NCBI GenBank assembly: GCA_017429985.1
Contig: JAFRNW010000013.1
Span: 39,932 to 103,931, forward strand
DNA: 64,000 nt
Origin: Clostridia bacterium
GTDB taxonomy: Bacteria > Bacillota > Clostridia > Christensenellales > CAG-138
Reading direction: 5' to 3'
The notes under the pieces are model-generated. The model was given only the letters and a program-made list of their open reading frames with translations, did no database searches and was not told the DNA's origin. Shown in pieces: positions 15,590-24,028 of this stretch. Position 1 is the first letter of the stretch, and the number at the start of each line of letters is the position of its first letter. A program made the translations under genes and the position numbers.

Positions 15590-18226
15590 ATGGCATCGCA
15601 AATGGAAAAGAATTACAACCCGGCGTCAGTGGAAACGCTCTGGTATGAGAGATGGGAGAAGAACGGATATTTCCATTCCAAACCCAATCCCGACAAGCAA
15701 CCTTATACCATCGTTATCCCGCCTCCGAATATTACGGGAAAGCTGCATATGGGCCATGCGCTGGACAATACGCTTCAGGACACACTGATCCGTTACAAGA
15801 GGATGTGCGGGTATGAGACCCTGTGGCTTCCCGGAACGGATCACGCTTCCATAGCAACCGAGGTGAAAATTGTCGAACAGCTTGCAAAAGAAGGGATCCT
15901 GAAAACGGATATCGGCAGAGAGGCCTTCCTTGAGCGCGCATGGCAGTGGAGAGAGCAGTACGGCAAAACGATCGTAAAACAGCTGAGAAAGCTGGGGTCT
16001 TCCTGCGATTGGGAGCGTGAACGCTTCACCATGGATGAAGGCTGCAACAGGGCCGTTACAAAGGTGTTTGTAAACCTGTACAACAAAGGGCTCATTTACA
16101 GGGGGGACCGGATCATCAACTGGTGTCCGGCATGCAAAACGGCGCTGTCAGATGCCGAGGTGGAATACGAGGAGCAGAAGAGCTTCCTCTGGCACATCCG
16201 CTACGACGCCCCGGACAAATCCTATTCGATCACCGTGGCTACGACCAGACCGGAGACGATGCTGGGCGATACGGCGATCGCGGTCCATCCCGATGACGAG
16301 CGGTATAAGAGCCTGATCGGCAAAACGGTCGTGATTCCTGCGGTAGACAGGGAGATCCCGATCGTCGCAGACTCCTACTGCGAGATGGAATTCGGTACCG
16401 GTGCCGTCAAGATCACGCCCGGGCATGACCCGAACGACTTTGAAGTCGGTATCCGGTGCAACCTTCCCGTGATGAACGTGTTTACCGCGGACGGCCATAT
16501 CAATGAACTGGGCGGCAGATACTGCGGTATGGACCGGTTTGAATGCCGGAAGGCGATCGTGGACGATCTGGAAAGGATCGGCGCGCTGGTCAGAACGGAA
16601 CCGTACGCACATAATGTCGGAACCTGCTACAGGTGCCACACGACAATCGAATCCATCGTCTCGAAGCAGTGGTTCGTCAGCATGAAACCGCTCAGCGTGC
16701 CGGCAATCGATGCCGTCCGCAGCGGAGACATCAAATTCGTTCCGGAACGTTTCGACAAAACCTACTTCAACTGGATGGAAAACATTCGTGACTGGTGTAT
16801 CTCGCGCCAGCTCTGGTGGGGACACAGAATCCCGGCATGGTACTGCGATTCATGCGGGGAAACGATCGTCCAGGAGAAAGCCCCGCAGTGCTGCCCGAAA
16901 TGCGGCGGGTCCGTTCATCAGGACGAGGATGTCCTTGATACGTGGTTCAGTTCGGGCATGTGGCCGTTCTCGACGCTGGGATATCCGGATGAAACAGAGG
17001 AACTGAAGTATTATTACCCGACATCCACGCTTGTCACGGGATACGACATCATTTTCTTCTGGGTTGCAAGGATGATCGTGTTTGGCGAAGAGGTCATGCA
17101 TCAGAAGCCGTTTGATACGGTGTTTGTTCATGGAATCGTCCGTGACAGCCTGGGGAGGAAGATGTCGAAATCCCTCGGAAACGGAATCGATCCTCTGGAA
17201 GTCATCGATAAATACGGCGCGGATTCTCTGAGGTTCTCTCTCCTGACAGGCAACTCCGCCGGAAACGATATGCGTTTCTACTGGGAGAAGGTGGAATCGG
17301 CAAGGAATTTCTGCAACAAGATCTACAATGCGGCGAGATTTGTCCTGATGAATCTCGGGGACGGCTGGCAGCCGAAGGAAGTCAATTCGCTTCCGCTTGA
17401 TCTGTCTGACAAATGGATTCTTTACAGACTGAACGATATTGTCGGTCAGGCAACGCAGAATATGGAGAATTTTGAGCTGGGGCTTGCCGTTCAGAAGGTC
17501 TATGATTTCATCTGGACCGAATTCTGCGACTGGTATATCGAGATGTCCAAGCAGCGTCTTTACGGGGACGATATGCAGGCTAAGGAAACAGCGCAGAACG
17601 TTCTGGTATATGTACTGAGAAGATCCATGCAGCTTCTGCATCCTTTCATGCCGTTCATCACGGAGGAACTGTATCAGAGACTGCCGGAACATGAAGAGAC
17701 GATCATGCTTTCCGAATGGCCGAAGGAAGATGAATCCGGCAAATATGCGGAAGAGAGCACCAAACTGGAAGCAGGCATGGAAATCGTGCGCTCTGTCAGA
17801 AATCTCCGCGCAGAGATGCAGGTTCCGGTATCCCAGAAGATCTCCATGAAGATCGTCGCAAACAGTGCAAATGCCGCGACGTTTGAGTCCATCCTCCCGT
17901 TCCTGTGCAGGCTGGCCGGGGCTGCCGACGCGAAGGTCTGTGCTTCCGCGGAAGGCTTTGACAAGAACGACGTCCATCTCGTCTGTTCTGCGGCTGAGGT
18001 ATATATCCCGCTTGCTTCCCTTGTTGACATTGAGAAGGAAAAGGAGAGAGTGAACAAGGAGATCGAAAGGCTGAACGGGGAGATCGCCAGATACAACGGA
18101 AAGCTGAACAATCCGAACTTTGTGTCGAAGGCGCCTGAAAACGTCGTCGCAGAGGAGAGACGGAAGCTCTCCGTTGCGGAAGGAATGATGGAAAAACTGC
18201 TCAAAAGAAAAGAACAGCTCGGCTGA
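15590..18226 (+). CDS. valS: Valyl-tRNA synthetase
   Basis: This 878-aa class I synthetase charges tRNA-Val. The HIGH motif appears as PPPNITGKLHMGHALDNT, the KMSKS motif as GRKMSKSLGN, and the editing domain as TTRPETMLGDTAIAVHP. A zinc-like pair CPKCGG sits in the catalytic insert and a C-terminal coiled-coil arm (IEKEKERVNKEIERL onward, about residues 810-878) is typical of ValRS. The ATG at 15590 has AGAGGTGG 7 nt upstream. It is monocistronic, between its own T-box leader and a strong terminator. The valine specifier in the leader confirms the assignment independently of the protein. Confidence 0.97.
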   Translation: MASQMEKNYNPASVETLWYERWEKNGYFHSKPNPDKQPYTIVIPPPNITGKLHMGHALDNTLQDTLIRYKRMCGYETLWLPGTDHASIATEVKIVEQLAKEGILKTDIGREAFLERAWQWREQYGKTIVKQLRKLGSSCDWERERFTMDEGCNRAVTKVFVNLYNKGLIYRGDRIINWCPACKTALSDAEVEYEEQKSFLWHIRYDAPDKSYSITVATTRPETMLGDTAIAVHPDDERYKSLIGKTVVIPAVDREIPIVADSYCEMEFGTGAVKITPGHDPNDFEVGIRCNLPVMNVFTADGHINELGGRYCGMDRFECRKAIVDDLERIGALVRTEPYAHNVGTCYRCHTTIESIVSKQWFVSMKPLSVPAIDAVRSGDIKFVPERFDKTYFNWMENIRDWCISRQLWWGHRIPAWYCDSCGETIVQEKAPQCCPKCGGSVHQDEDVLDTWFSSGMWPFSTLGYPDETEELKYYYPTSTLVTGYDIIFFWVARMIVFGEEVMHQKPFDTVFVHGIVRDSLGRKMSKSLGNGIDPLEVIDKYGADSLRFSLLTGNSAGNDMRFYWEKVESARNFCNKIYNAARFVLMNLGDGWQPKEVNSLPLDLSDKWILYRLNDIVGQATQNMENFELGLAVQKVYDFIWTEFCDWYIEMSKQRLYGDDMQAKETAQNVLVYVLRRSMQLLHPFMPFITEELYQRLPEHEETIMLSEWPKEDESGKYAEESTKLEAGMEIVRSVRNLRAEMQVPVSQKISMKIVANSANAATFESILPFLCRLAGAADAKVCASAEGFDKNDVHLVCSAAEVYIPLASLVDIEKEKERVNKEIERLNGEIARYNGKLNNPNFVSKAPENVVAEERRKLSVAEGMMEKLLKRKEQLG

Positions 18227-18252
18227 TCACCGGTTTCCGGTACCATGAGAAC

Positions 18253-18290
18253 GAAACGGGGCGGACAATAACCGCCCTGTTTCTGCTTTT
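18253..18290 (+). terminator. Terminator after valS
   Basis: A 12-bp stem, GAAACGGGGCGG with CCGCCCTGTTTC (one G-U pair) and a 7-nt loop, is followed by TGCTTTT. Confidence 0.7.
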
Positions 18291-18457
18291 GCAAGGGATG
18301 CGCCGCTTTCGCCCGATGAACGACCGACGTCCAGGAAGGAAGAGGTCTGAGGACGGGGCAATCATGTGGACCGAATCGATGATGGCGGAGATTAAAACCG
18401 GAAAAAGCAATATCAGAACGGAACTGCAGGGATCAGAAAAATATGAAAGTTTTTTTG
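18291..18457. other. Intergenic stretch with no supported gene
   Basis: Between the valS terminator and the tRNA promoter I see no ribosome site, no family motif and no convincing RNA structure. An open frame at 18289-18504 runs into the promoter and lacks a ribosome site. Confidence 0.5.
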
Positions 18458-18486
18458 TTGACAATATCTTTTCGCTGATGTATATT
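18458..18486 (+). promoter_or_regulatory. Promoter of first tRNA cluster
   Basis: TTGACA (18458-18463), 17-nt spacer, TATATT (18481-18486), about 30 nt upstream of the first tRNA. Confidence 0.85.
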
Positions 18487-18520
18487 TATCAGAGTCGCGA
18501 ATAAGTGGGTGTTGCTTTTT

Positions 18521-18597
18521 CGGGGTGTAGCGCAGTCCGGTAGCGCACGTGCTTTGGGAGCATGGGGTCGTAGGTTCAAATCCTATCACCCCGACCA
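18521..18597 (+). tRNA. tRNA-Pro(TGG)
   Basis: 77 nt including an encoded CCA. Acceptor stem CGGGGTG/CACCCCG, anticodon loop TTTGGGA, T-loop TTCAAAT. Confidence 0.97.
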
Positions 18598-18602
18598 TCA
18601 GT

Positions 18603-18677
18603 GGCCCCGTGGTCAAGCGGTCAAGACATCGCCCTTTCACGGCGGTAACAGGAGTTCGATTCTCCTCGGGGTCACCA
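18603..18677 (+). tRNA. tRNA-Glu(TTC)
   Basis: 75 nt including CCA. Acceptor stem GGCCCCG/CGGGGTC with one G-T pair, anticodon loop CTTTCAC, T-loop TTCGATT. Confidence 0.97.
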
Positions 18678-18689
18678 TTTTTTTGGTTT

Positions 18690-18766
18690 GGGCCTTTAGC
18701 TCAGCTGGTTAGAGCGGTCGGCTCATAACCGATTGGTCCGGGGTTCGAGTCCCTGAAGGCCCACCA
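18690..18766 (+). tRNA. tRNA-Met(CAT), elongator type
   Basis: 77 nt including CCA. Acceptor GGGCCTT/AAGGCCC, anticodon loop CTCATAA. It lacks the initiator features (unpaired first base and a GGG/CCC anticodon stem), so an elongator Met is more likely; a lysidine-modified Ile tRNA is a remoter option. Confidence 0.9.
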
Positions 18767-18786
18767 TTTATATCGAGAGCAATCTT

Positions 18787-18863
18787 GGCCCGGTAGTACA
18801 GTTGGTTAGTACGCCAGCCTGTCACGCTGGAGGTCAGGGGTTCGAGCCCCCTCCGGGTCGCCA
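18787..18863 (+). tRNA. tRNA-Asp(GTC)
   Basis: 77 nt including CCA. Acceptor GGCCCGG/CCGGGTC, anticodon loop CTGTCAC, T-loop TTCGAGC. Confidence 0.97.
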
Positions 18864-18867
18864 ATTT

Positions 18868-18943
18868 GCCTCGGTAGCTCAGGTGGTAGAGCAGGGGACT
18901 GAAAATCCCCGTGTCACTGGTCCGACTCCAGTCTGAGGCACCA
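18868..18943 (+). tRNA. tRNA-Phe(GAA)
   Basis: 76 nt including CCA. Acceptor GCCTCGG/CTGAGGC, anticodon loop CTGAAAA. The T-loop reads TCCGACT, with C where the near-universal U55 should be, although the T-stem ACTGG/CCAGT is intact. Confidence 0.95.
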
Positions 18944-18945
18944 CT

Positions 18946-19021
18946 GCTGGTGTAGCTCAATTGGCAGAGCAGCTGATTTGTAATCAGCAGGTTGTAGGTT
19001 CAAGTCCTATCACCAGCTCCA
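18946..19021 (+). tRNA. tRNA-Thr(TGT)
   Basis: 76 nt including CCA. Acceptor GCTGGTG/CACCAGC, anticodon loop TTTGTAA, T-loop TTCAAGT. Confidence 0.97.
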
Positions 19022-19049
19022 TTTGACAAAAGAATCATTGTTTTTCCGT

Positions 19050-19134
19050 GGATGGGTTCCCGAGCGGCCAAAGGGAGCGGACTGTAAATCCGTTGGCACA
19101 GCCTACGATGGTTCGAATCCATCCCCATCCACCA
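19050..19134 (+). tRNA. tRNA-Tyr(GTA)
   Basis: 85 nt including CCA. Class II tRNA with a long variable arm. Acceptor GGATGGG/CCCATCC, anticodon loop CTGTAAA. Confidence 0.96.
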
Positions 19135-19141
19135 GAGATAT

Positions 19142-19228
19142 GCAGGAATGGCGGAATTGGCAGACGCGCACGGTTCAGGTCCGTGTGAGGTCACACTCAT
19201 GCAGGTTCAAGTCCTGTTTCCTGCACCA
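19142..19228 (+). tRNA. tRNA-Leu(CAG)
   Basis: 87 nt including CCA. Class II tRNA with a long variable arm. Acceptor GCAGGAA/TTCCTGC, anticodon loop TTCAGGT. Confidence 0.96.
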
Positions 19229-19233
19229 AAGAT

Positions 19234-19263
19234 CACAGCCCCTTTGCGGGGCTGTGTTTTTTT
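19234..19263 (+). terminator. Terminator of first tRNA cluster
   Basis: CACAGCCCC-TTTG-CGGGGCTGTG followed by a run of seven T residues, 6 nt after the CCA of tRNA-Leu. Confidence 0.95.
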
Positions 19264-19381
19264 GTTGTGAAAGGCCGTAACCCGACTGAGCGGCAGCATA
19301 GCGCTGTGGTGCGGCGATCTGCAGTGAATGCGGGGCTGAGGCGGAATGCAATGATTTTGCGACGATTATGAAATATATAAG

Positions 19382-19411
19382 TTGACACAACGCCGCCGGG
19401 CATGATACGAT
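19382..19411 (+). promoter_or_regulatory. Promoter of ABC importer operon
   Basis: TTGACA (19382-19387), 18-nt spacer, TACGAT (19406-19411). The predicted start of transcription lies immediately before the palindromic operator. Confidence 0.7.
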
Positions 19412-19423
19412 TAATCTATAAAA

Positions 19424-19439
19424 TCGTAAACGTTTGCGA
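19424..19439 (+). promoter_or_regulatory. LacI/GalR-type operator
   Basis: TCGTAAACGTTTGCGA is a 16-bp near-perfect palindrome around AACGTT with a single arm mismatch. It has the AAACGTTT core typical of LacI-family operators (PurR, catabolite-type). It sits just downstream of the predicted transcription start, where a repressor would block elongation. No LacI-family regulator gene is in the window. Confidence 0.6.
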
Positions 19440-19492
19440 ATCGACAGGTTTATCATAAACGACAATTCATTTTCAGGAGGGAGTCCAAGCAC

Positions 19493-20653
19493 ATGAGCAA
19501 GATCGTACTGGAGCATATCGATAAGTACTACGGAGAGAACCGCGTGCTGAAAGACATCAACCTGACCATCGAAGACGGCGATTTCATGACGCTGCTCGGA
19601 CCGTCAGGCTGCGGGAAAACGACAACTTTGCGCGTTATCTCCGGATTGGAGAAACCGCAGAACGGAACCATGACCATCGATGGCAAGACCATGATCGACG
19701 CCGCGAACGCATTCTACGAGGAGCCGAGCAAGCGTGGCTTAAACCTGGTGTTCCAGAGTTATGCGCTGTGGCCGCACATGACTGTGTTTCAGAATGTTGC
19801 TTTTGGACTGAAGATCAAGAAACTTCCGAAGAAGGAGATCGAGGAACGGGTAATGGATTCGCTCCGCACGATGCGGATCGATCGTTACCGGGACCGTTAC
19901 CCGAACGAGCTGAGCGGCGGTCAGCAGCAGCGTGTTGCAATTGCGCGCGCGATTGCATCGAGCCCGAAGCTCTTGCTTCTGGATGAACCGCTTTCCAACC
20001 TCGACGCAAGACTCCGCATCGATATGCGCGCCGAGCTGAAGCGCCTGCACAAGGAAACCGGCACGACCATCGTATACGTCACGCACGACCAGGTCGAAGC
20101 ACTGACGATGTCCACGAAGGTCGCACTGTTCAAGGCGGGCGAGATCGCTCAGGTCGCGACGCCGCTGGAGATCTATACAAATCCGGTCGACATCGAGACG
20201 GCGGACTTTGTGGGAAGCCCGCGCATCAATCTGATCGACGGGAAGGGCATTTATGATGGTGAAACGCTCAAGGTGATGAGTCCGCTCGGCAATTATACGT
20301 TCGCAAAGGATTCGCTCAAACCGGGAGAAACAATTCCGGAGGGACAGGAATTCGACGTTGTGATCGGCATCCGTCCCGAAGTCGTGCAGGTCGCGGCCAG
20401 GGAACCGAAGGATGAGGAAGGATACTTTGAGGCTTCGGTCTATGCCAGTCAGCCCGCCGGTTCGGAGACGATCGTTACCCTTGAAGCAAACGGGACGCAG
20501 TTCCTTGCGCTTCAGGTCGACCTTCGCAATTATGAAATGAATCAGCAGGTCTTTGTCAGTATGGATCCCGCGCGTCTGAACGTATTCAACAAAGAAACGA
20601 CACGGCTGATCCGCTACGCGGAAGCGAAAATCAAGGAAGACGAAGACGAATGA
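19493..20653 (+). CDS. ABC importer ATPase, FbpC/AfuC-like
   Basis: This 386-aa ATPase energises the importer encoded in this operon. Walker A is GPSGCGKTT (about residues 37-45), the Q-loop region FQSYALWPHM, the signature LSGGQQQR, Walker B LLLLDEPLSNLD and the switch HDQVEAL. A C-terminal TOBE-like extension (about 245-386) is characteristic of the iron, polyamine and sugar importer ATPases. AGGAGGGAG precedes the ATG at 19493. The operon has a consensus promoter and a LacI-type operator. Iron versus organophosphate or sugar-phosphate substrate cannot be decided from this subunit. Arg codons here are mostly CGC/CGT, unlike the AGG/CGG-rich housekeeping genes nearby. Confidence 0.92.
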   Translation: MSKIVLEHIDKYYGENRVLKDINLTIEDGDFMTLLGPSGCGKTTTLRVISGLEKPQNGTMTIDGKTMIDAANAFYEEPSKRGLNLVFQSYALWPHMTVFQNVAFGLKIKKLPKKEIEERVMDSLRTMRIDRYRDRYPNELSGGQQQRVAIARAIASSPKLLLLDEPLSNLDARLRIDMRAELKRLHKETGTTIVYVTHDQVEALTMSTKVALFKAGEIAQVATPLEIYTNPVDIETADFVGSPRINLIDGKGIYDGETLKVMSPLGNYTFAKDSLKPGETIPEGQEFDVVIGIRPEVVQVAAREPKDEEGYFEASVYASQPAGSETIVTLEANGTQFLALQVDLRNYEMNQQVFVSMDPARLNVFNKETTRLIRYAEAKIKEDEDE

Positions 20654-20709
20654 CGCACCGCGTCAACCGTCGGAAATGAACCGGATCGCTTCACTCGGAG
20701 GTTTCTACT

Positions 20710-22545
20710 ATGGGAAAAACCAAGAAAGTCATTCAAAAAGGCAATCCTTGGACAAGGCTGAAAAACCAGCTCAAGGATGTTCTGCTTAATCCGTTCAATC
20801 TGATGACGCTGATTGCGTTTGTCATTCTGATTGTATTTGTCGTCGTTCCGCTGTTCTCGCTGGTCAAGGAATCATTCATTCTGGATGCAGCGGCAGCACG
20901 CCGTGCAAAGGCGGCGGAGGGTTCGTGGTCGGTCTACTACTGGCAGTATCTGCTGGCAGGCAAAATGGCGAAAACGATGTTCTGGACGCCGCTTGTGCAT
21001 TCGCTGACGGTCTCATTCTTTGCCTGTCTTGTCGCCGTACCGCTCGGCGCGATCCTCGCATGGCTGATGGTGCGCAGCGATATCCCAGGCAAGAAAATCA
21101 TTTCGTTTTTGATCGTCATCGCCTACATGACGCCGTCCTGGTGCAAAGCGCAGGCCTGGCTGTCAATCTTCCGCAACGCACTCGGCGGAACGCCCGGCAT
21201 TCTGTACTGGCTGGGGTGGAACGTGCCGGACTGGGTCGCATACGGACCGTTCGCAATGGTCTGTGTGCTTGCCCTTCACTACTATGCGTTCACCTACATC
21301 ATGCTTGCCGGCTCGCTCGGTTCGATCAACTCCGAGCTTGAGGAAATGGCGCTGATCCAGGGCGCGAGCAAAAAGACCATTGTGATGCGCATCACACTGC
21401 CTCTCGTCATGCCTGCGTTCCTTTCGGCAACGATCATGACGTTTTCGAAAGCGATCGGAGGATACTCGGTCGCGTCATATCTTGGCACGCGTGTCCAGTA
21501 CCATACGCTGTCCACGCGTCTGCACGACCAGATTGCAAGCGGTATGCCCGGCGTCGGCTACGCGATTTCGATTCTGATGATCCTGATCTCCGCAGGGCTG
21601 ATCCTCGTCAATAACAAGGTAATCGGCACGCGAAAGTCCTATTCCACGATCAACGGCAAGGGCGGCCGCAGCGTCGATCTGATGCTCGGCAAATGGCGTA
21701 CTCCGATGTTTGTGTTCGTCTGCCTGTTCCTGCTGGTCGCACTGGTCGTGCCGATCGTGAGCCTCGTCATCGAGAGCCTGCAGGTCACGCCGCTGAACGG
21801 ACTTGCGGCGGACAACTTCACGCTCTTTAACTGGATCGGCAAGGAAGAAAACTCCTATGCACTTCTGAACTGGGAACCGGGACTGTTCCGCAACGTCAAG
21901 TTCACGTCGGCGATCTGGAATACGGTCAAGCTCGGTGTGTTCGGCGCGATCATCTCCTCGTTCATGGGCCAGGTCTTCGGTTACATCAGTGTTCGCGGCA
22001 GAGGAAAATGGTACGGCCATATGATCGACCAGCTGGTATTCATTCCGTACCTGATCCCGGCGGTCGCATTTTCCGCGGTCTATGTCGCAATGTTCATTAA
22101 ACCAAAGCTCGGCGGGCTGATCCCATCGCTTTACGGAACGTTCCTGCTGATTCTTCTGATCTCTACAGTCAAGTATTTTCCGTACGCGAGCAAGAGCGGC
22201 ACTGCGACGATGATCCAGATTGCAGCAGAGCTCGAGGAGGCGGCGTCAATCAACGGCGCAGGTTTCTTCCGGCGCTTTGCCAGAATCATCTTCCCGCTGG
22301 CAAAGAACGGCTTTATGTCCGGATTCATTCTTACGTTCATCAGCATTGCAAAGGAGTTCGACCTGATCTCCCTTGTCGTCAATGAACGAAATATCACGCT
22401 TTCGTACCTGACCTTCACGTATACGAGCCTCACCTGCTACCAGCTTGCGGCATGCAGCTCGGTCGTTATGATCGCACTGATCTCAGTCATGTATCTGATC
22501 GCGAAGAAGGCGTTCGGCGCGGATATCGTCAAGGGCTGGAGTTAA
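20710..22545 (+). CDS. Fused double-domain ABC permease, FbpB/AfuB-like
   Basis: This 611-aa membrane protein combines two binding-protein-dependent permease domains in one chain. It starts with a short basic N-terminus and an early membrane helix (about residues 32-57). Each half carries an EAA coupling motif for the ATPase: MALIQGASKKTIVMRITLPL near residue 215 and ASINGAGFFRRFARIIFPLA near residue 512. About twelve membrane helices are visible. GGAGG lies 8 nt before the ATG. Such fused permeases belong to the ferric-iron/phosphonate/hexose-phosphate branch. The gap of 56 nt to the ATPase gene contains no promoter that I can see, so it is co-transcribed. Confidence 0.92.
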   Translation: MGKTKKVIQKGNPWTRLKNQLKDVLLNPFNLMTLIAFVILIVFVVVPLFSLVKESFILDAAAARRAKAAEGSWSVYYWQYLLAGKMAKTMFWTPLVHSLTVSFFACLVAVPLGAILAWLMVRSDIPGKKIISFLIVIAYMTPSWCKAQAWLSIFRNALGGTPGILYWLGWNVPDWVAYGPFAMVCVLALHYYAFTYIMLAGSLGSINSELEEMALIQGASKKTIVMRITLPLVMPAFLSATIMTFSKAIGGYSVASYLGTRVQYHTLSTRLHDQIASGMPGVGYAISILMILISAGLILVNNKVIGTRKSYSTINGKGGRSVDLMLGKWRTPMFVFVCLFLLVALVVPIVSLVIESLQVTPLNGLAADNFTLFNWIGKEENSYALLNWEPGLFRNVKFTSAIWNTVKLGVFGAIISSFMGQVFGYISVRGRGKWYGHMIDQLVFIPYLIPAVAFSAVYVAMFIKPKLGGLIPSLYGTFLLILLISTVKYFPYASKSGTATMIQIAAELEEAASINGAGFFRRFARIIFPLAKNGFMSGFILTFISIAKEFDLISLVVNERNITLSYLTFTYTSLTCYQLAACSSVVMIALISVMYLIAKKAFGADIVKGWS

Positions 22546-22565
22546 GCACAGATGGGACGAAAAAC

Positions 22566-22597
22566 GGAAACGGCTTTTCGTTAATCATAAAAACAAA
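22566..22597 (+). other. Small intercistronic hairpin
   Basis: ACGAAAA and TTTTCGT flank an 11-nt loop between the permease and the binding-protein gene. It has no T tract; it may modulate the mRNA ratio between the two, but support is weak. Confidence 0.3.
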
Positions 22598-22615
22598 AAC
22601 ACAGGAGGAAAAGAA

Positions 22616-23965
22616 ATGAACACTGCAAAAAAGGTCCTTGCACTCGTTCTCGTACTGATGATGGCAGTTACTGCCTTCGCTTGCGGACCGAAAACGGAAG
22701 CACCCGCAGCCGAGAGCAGCACGGCGCAGGACAAGCCGGCGGAAAACCCCGCTGCGGAGAATCCTGCAGACAAGACGGAAGACGCAAGCACAGCGACAGA
22801 AGAACAAGCGGCAGAACAGCCGGCAGCCTCCCTCGTCGTCCGTGATACGAGCGACTACGTCAACATGTCCATGGATGAACTCTATGAGGAAGCCAAGAAG
22901 GAAGTTGCGGCGGGCCATCAGTTCGTCGTCTATTCCGAGACCGGTTCGACTGCAAAGTCGGTTTCGAAGTTCCAGGAAGCATATCCGGAGATCGTTGTGG
23001 AATGCACAAAGCTGAAGACCAACGCGATTGCTGAGAAGATCAAGCTTGAGTATGAAGGCAACCCGTACTGCGACCTCGTAATCACGAGCGACGGCAGCGG
23101 CGCGATCTACGAAGAGTGGTATACCAAGGGATACACAATCGCTTATTATCCGGCGTCGATTGAGGCCGATCTGAACCCCGAGTATACACCTTACGGACTT
23201 CCGATCACGCTCGAAGCGGACATCTGGTTTTACAACACCAAAGCTTTCCCGGATGGCGCGCCGATCAACAACTGGTGGGATGCGGTTGAAATGGACGAGA
23301 ACGGAAATTCTAAGTTCACGATCATTTCCCATGAAGCATCCAACCTGAACATGGCGTCGACGCTTTCGAACCTCGTCAAGAACGCCGACATGCTCGAAGC
23401 CGCGTACAAAGAAAAATACGGCAAAGACATCGAATACACCTATCCGGAAGATTCCGGTGTCGAACCGAACAACGCAGGTTATGAATGGCTCTATCGTTTC
23501 CTCCAGTGCGATCACCGCGTCACCAACGACAGCGACGAGATTCTGGAGACGGTTGACGCTTCCACGGCAGAGGCCCCAATCCTCGGCTATGGCTCCGGCA
23601 TCAAACTCGGAGACGCGCTTGAACTCGGCCGCAATGTCGATTACATCACCACTCTGTCCCAGTTCAACGGCTTTGCGAGAGCGAAGTTCGTCCTGATCTG
23701 CACCAAGACCGACAACCCGGCAGCCGCGCGTCTGTTCGCACTGTACAGCCTCGGCGGTGAAGACGGCCAGGGCGCAGGCTATGACGCATACGTCAATCGT
23801 ATGGGCAGCTATCCGACCCGTGCAAGCCGCGATGCATCTGCCTTCAACCCGAAGTATTCCTTTGAAGATCTCCGCCTGCTCCCGACGGATCTGGAGTTTG
23901 TCAACTACAACTATCTGGATGTGCAGGACTTCTGGAATTACTACGCAGACGTCTTCAAAAAATAA
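22616..23965 (+). CDS. Lipoprotein solute-binding protein of the importer
   Basis: This 449-aa extracellular receptor has a signal peptide with lipobox TAFAC (Cys23), then a Glu/Ala/Pro/Thr-rich tether of about 50 residues, then a family 1 periplasmic-binding-protein fold. FVVYSETGSTAKSVSKFQEAYP and CDLVITSDGSGAIYEEWY resemble the Fe(III)/AfuA-type receptors. ACAGGAGG precedes the ATG. Receptors of this branch bind ferric ions, hexose phosphates or phosphonates; the LacI-type operator favours a carbohydrate-like ligand (inference). Aromatic-rich tail NYNYLDVQDFWNYYADVF. A strong hairpin follows the stop. Confidence 0.9.
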   Translation: MNTAKKVLALVLVLMMAVTAFACGPKTEAPAAESSTAQDKPAENPAAENPADKTEDASTATEEQAAEQPAASLVVRDTSDYVNMSMDELYEEAKKEVAAGHQFVVYSETGSTAKSVSKFQEAYPEIVVECTKLKTNAIAEKIKLEYEGNPYCDLVITSDGSGAIYEEWYTKGYTIAYYPASIEADLNPEYTPYGLPITLEADIWFYNTKAFPDGAPINNWWDAVEMDENGNSKFTIISHEASNLNMASTLSNLVKNADMLEAAYKEKYGKDIEYTYPEDSGVEPNNAGYEWLYRFLQCDHRVTNDSDEILETVDASTAEAPILGYGSGIKLGDALELGRNVDYITTLSQFNGFARAKFVLICTKTDNPAAARLFALYSLGGEDGQGAGYDAYVNRMGSYPTRASRDASAFNPKYSFEDLRLLPTDLEFVNYNYLDVQDFWNYYADVFKK

Positions 23966-23984
23966 TCTAACACTGCCTCTCGTT

Positions 23985-24016
23985 CCGGTGCGGGCAAACT
24001 GCCCGCACCGGATTTT
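23985..24016 (+). terminator. Strong hairpin after binding-protein gene
   Basis: An 11-bp perfect stem, CCGGTGCGGGC/GCCCGCACCGG, with loop AAACT is followed only by ATTTTG. It may be a leaky terminator or a 3'-end stabiliser that lowers expression of the following membrane protein. Confidence 0.65.
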
Positions 24017-24028
24017 GAAACAGGACAC

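Noticed and set aside
18289..18504. 71-codon + strand ORF after valS
   Set aside because: It overlaps the end of the valS terminator and the tRNA promoter and has no ribosome site.
18521..19228. tRNA array considered as a possible integration site
   Set aside because: No integrase gene, no direct repeat of a tRNA 3' end and no mobile cargo were seen nearby.
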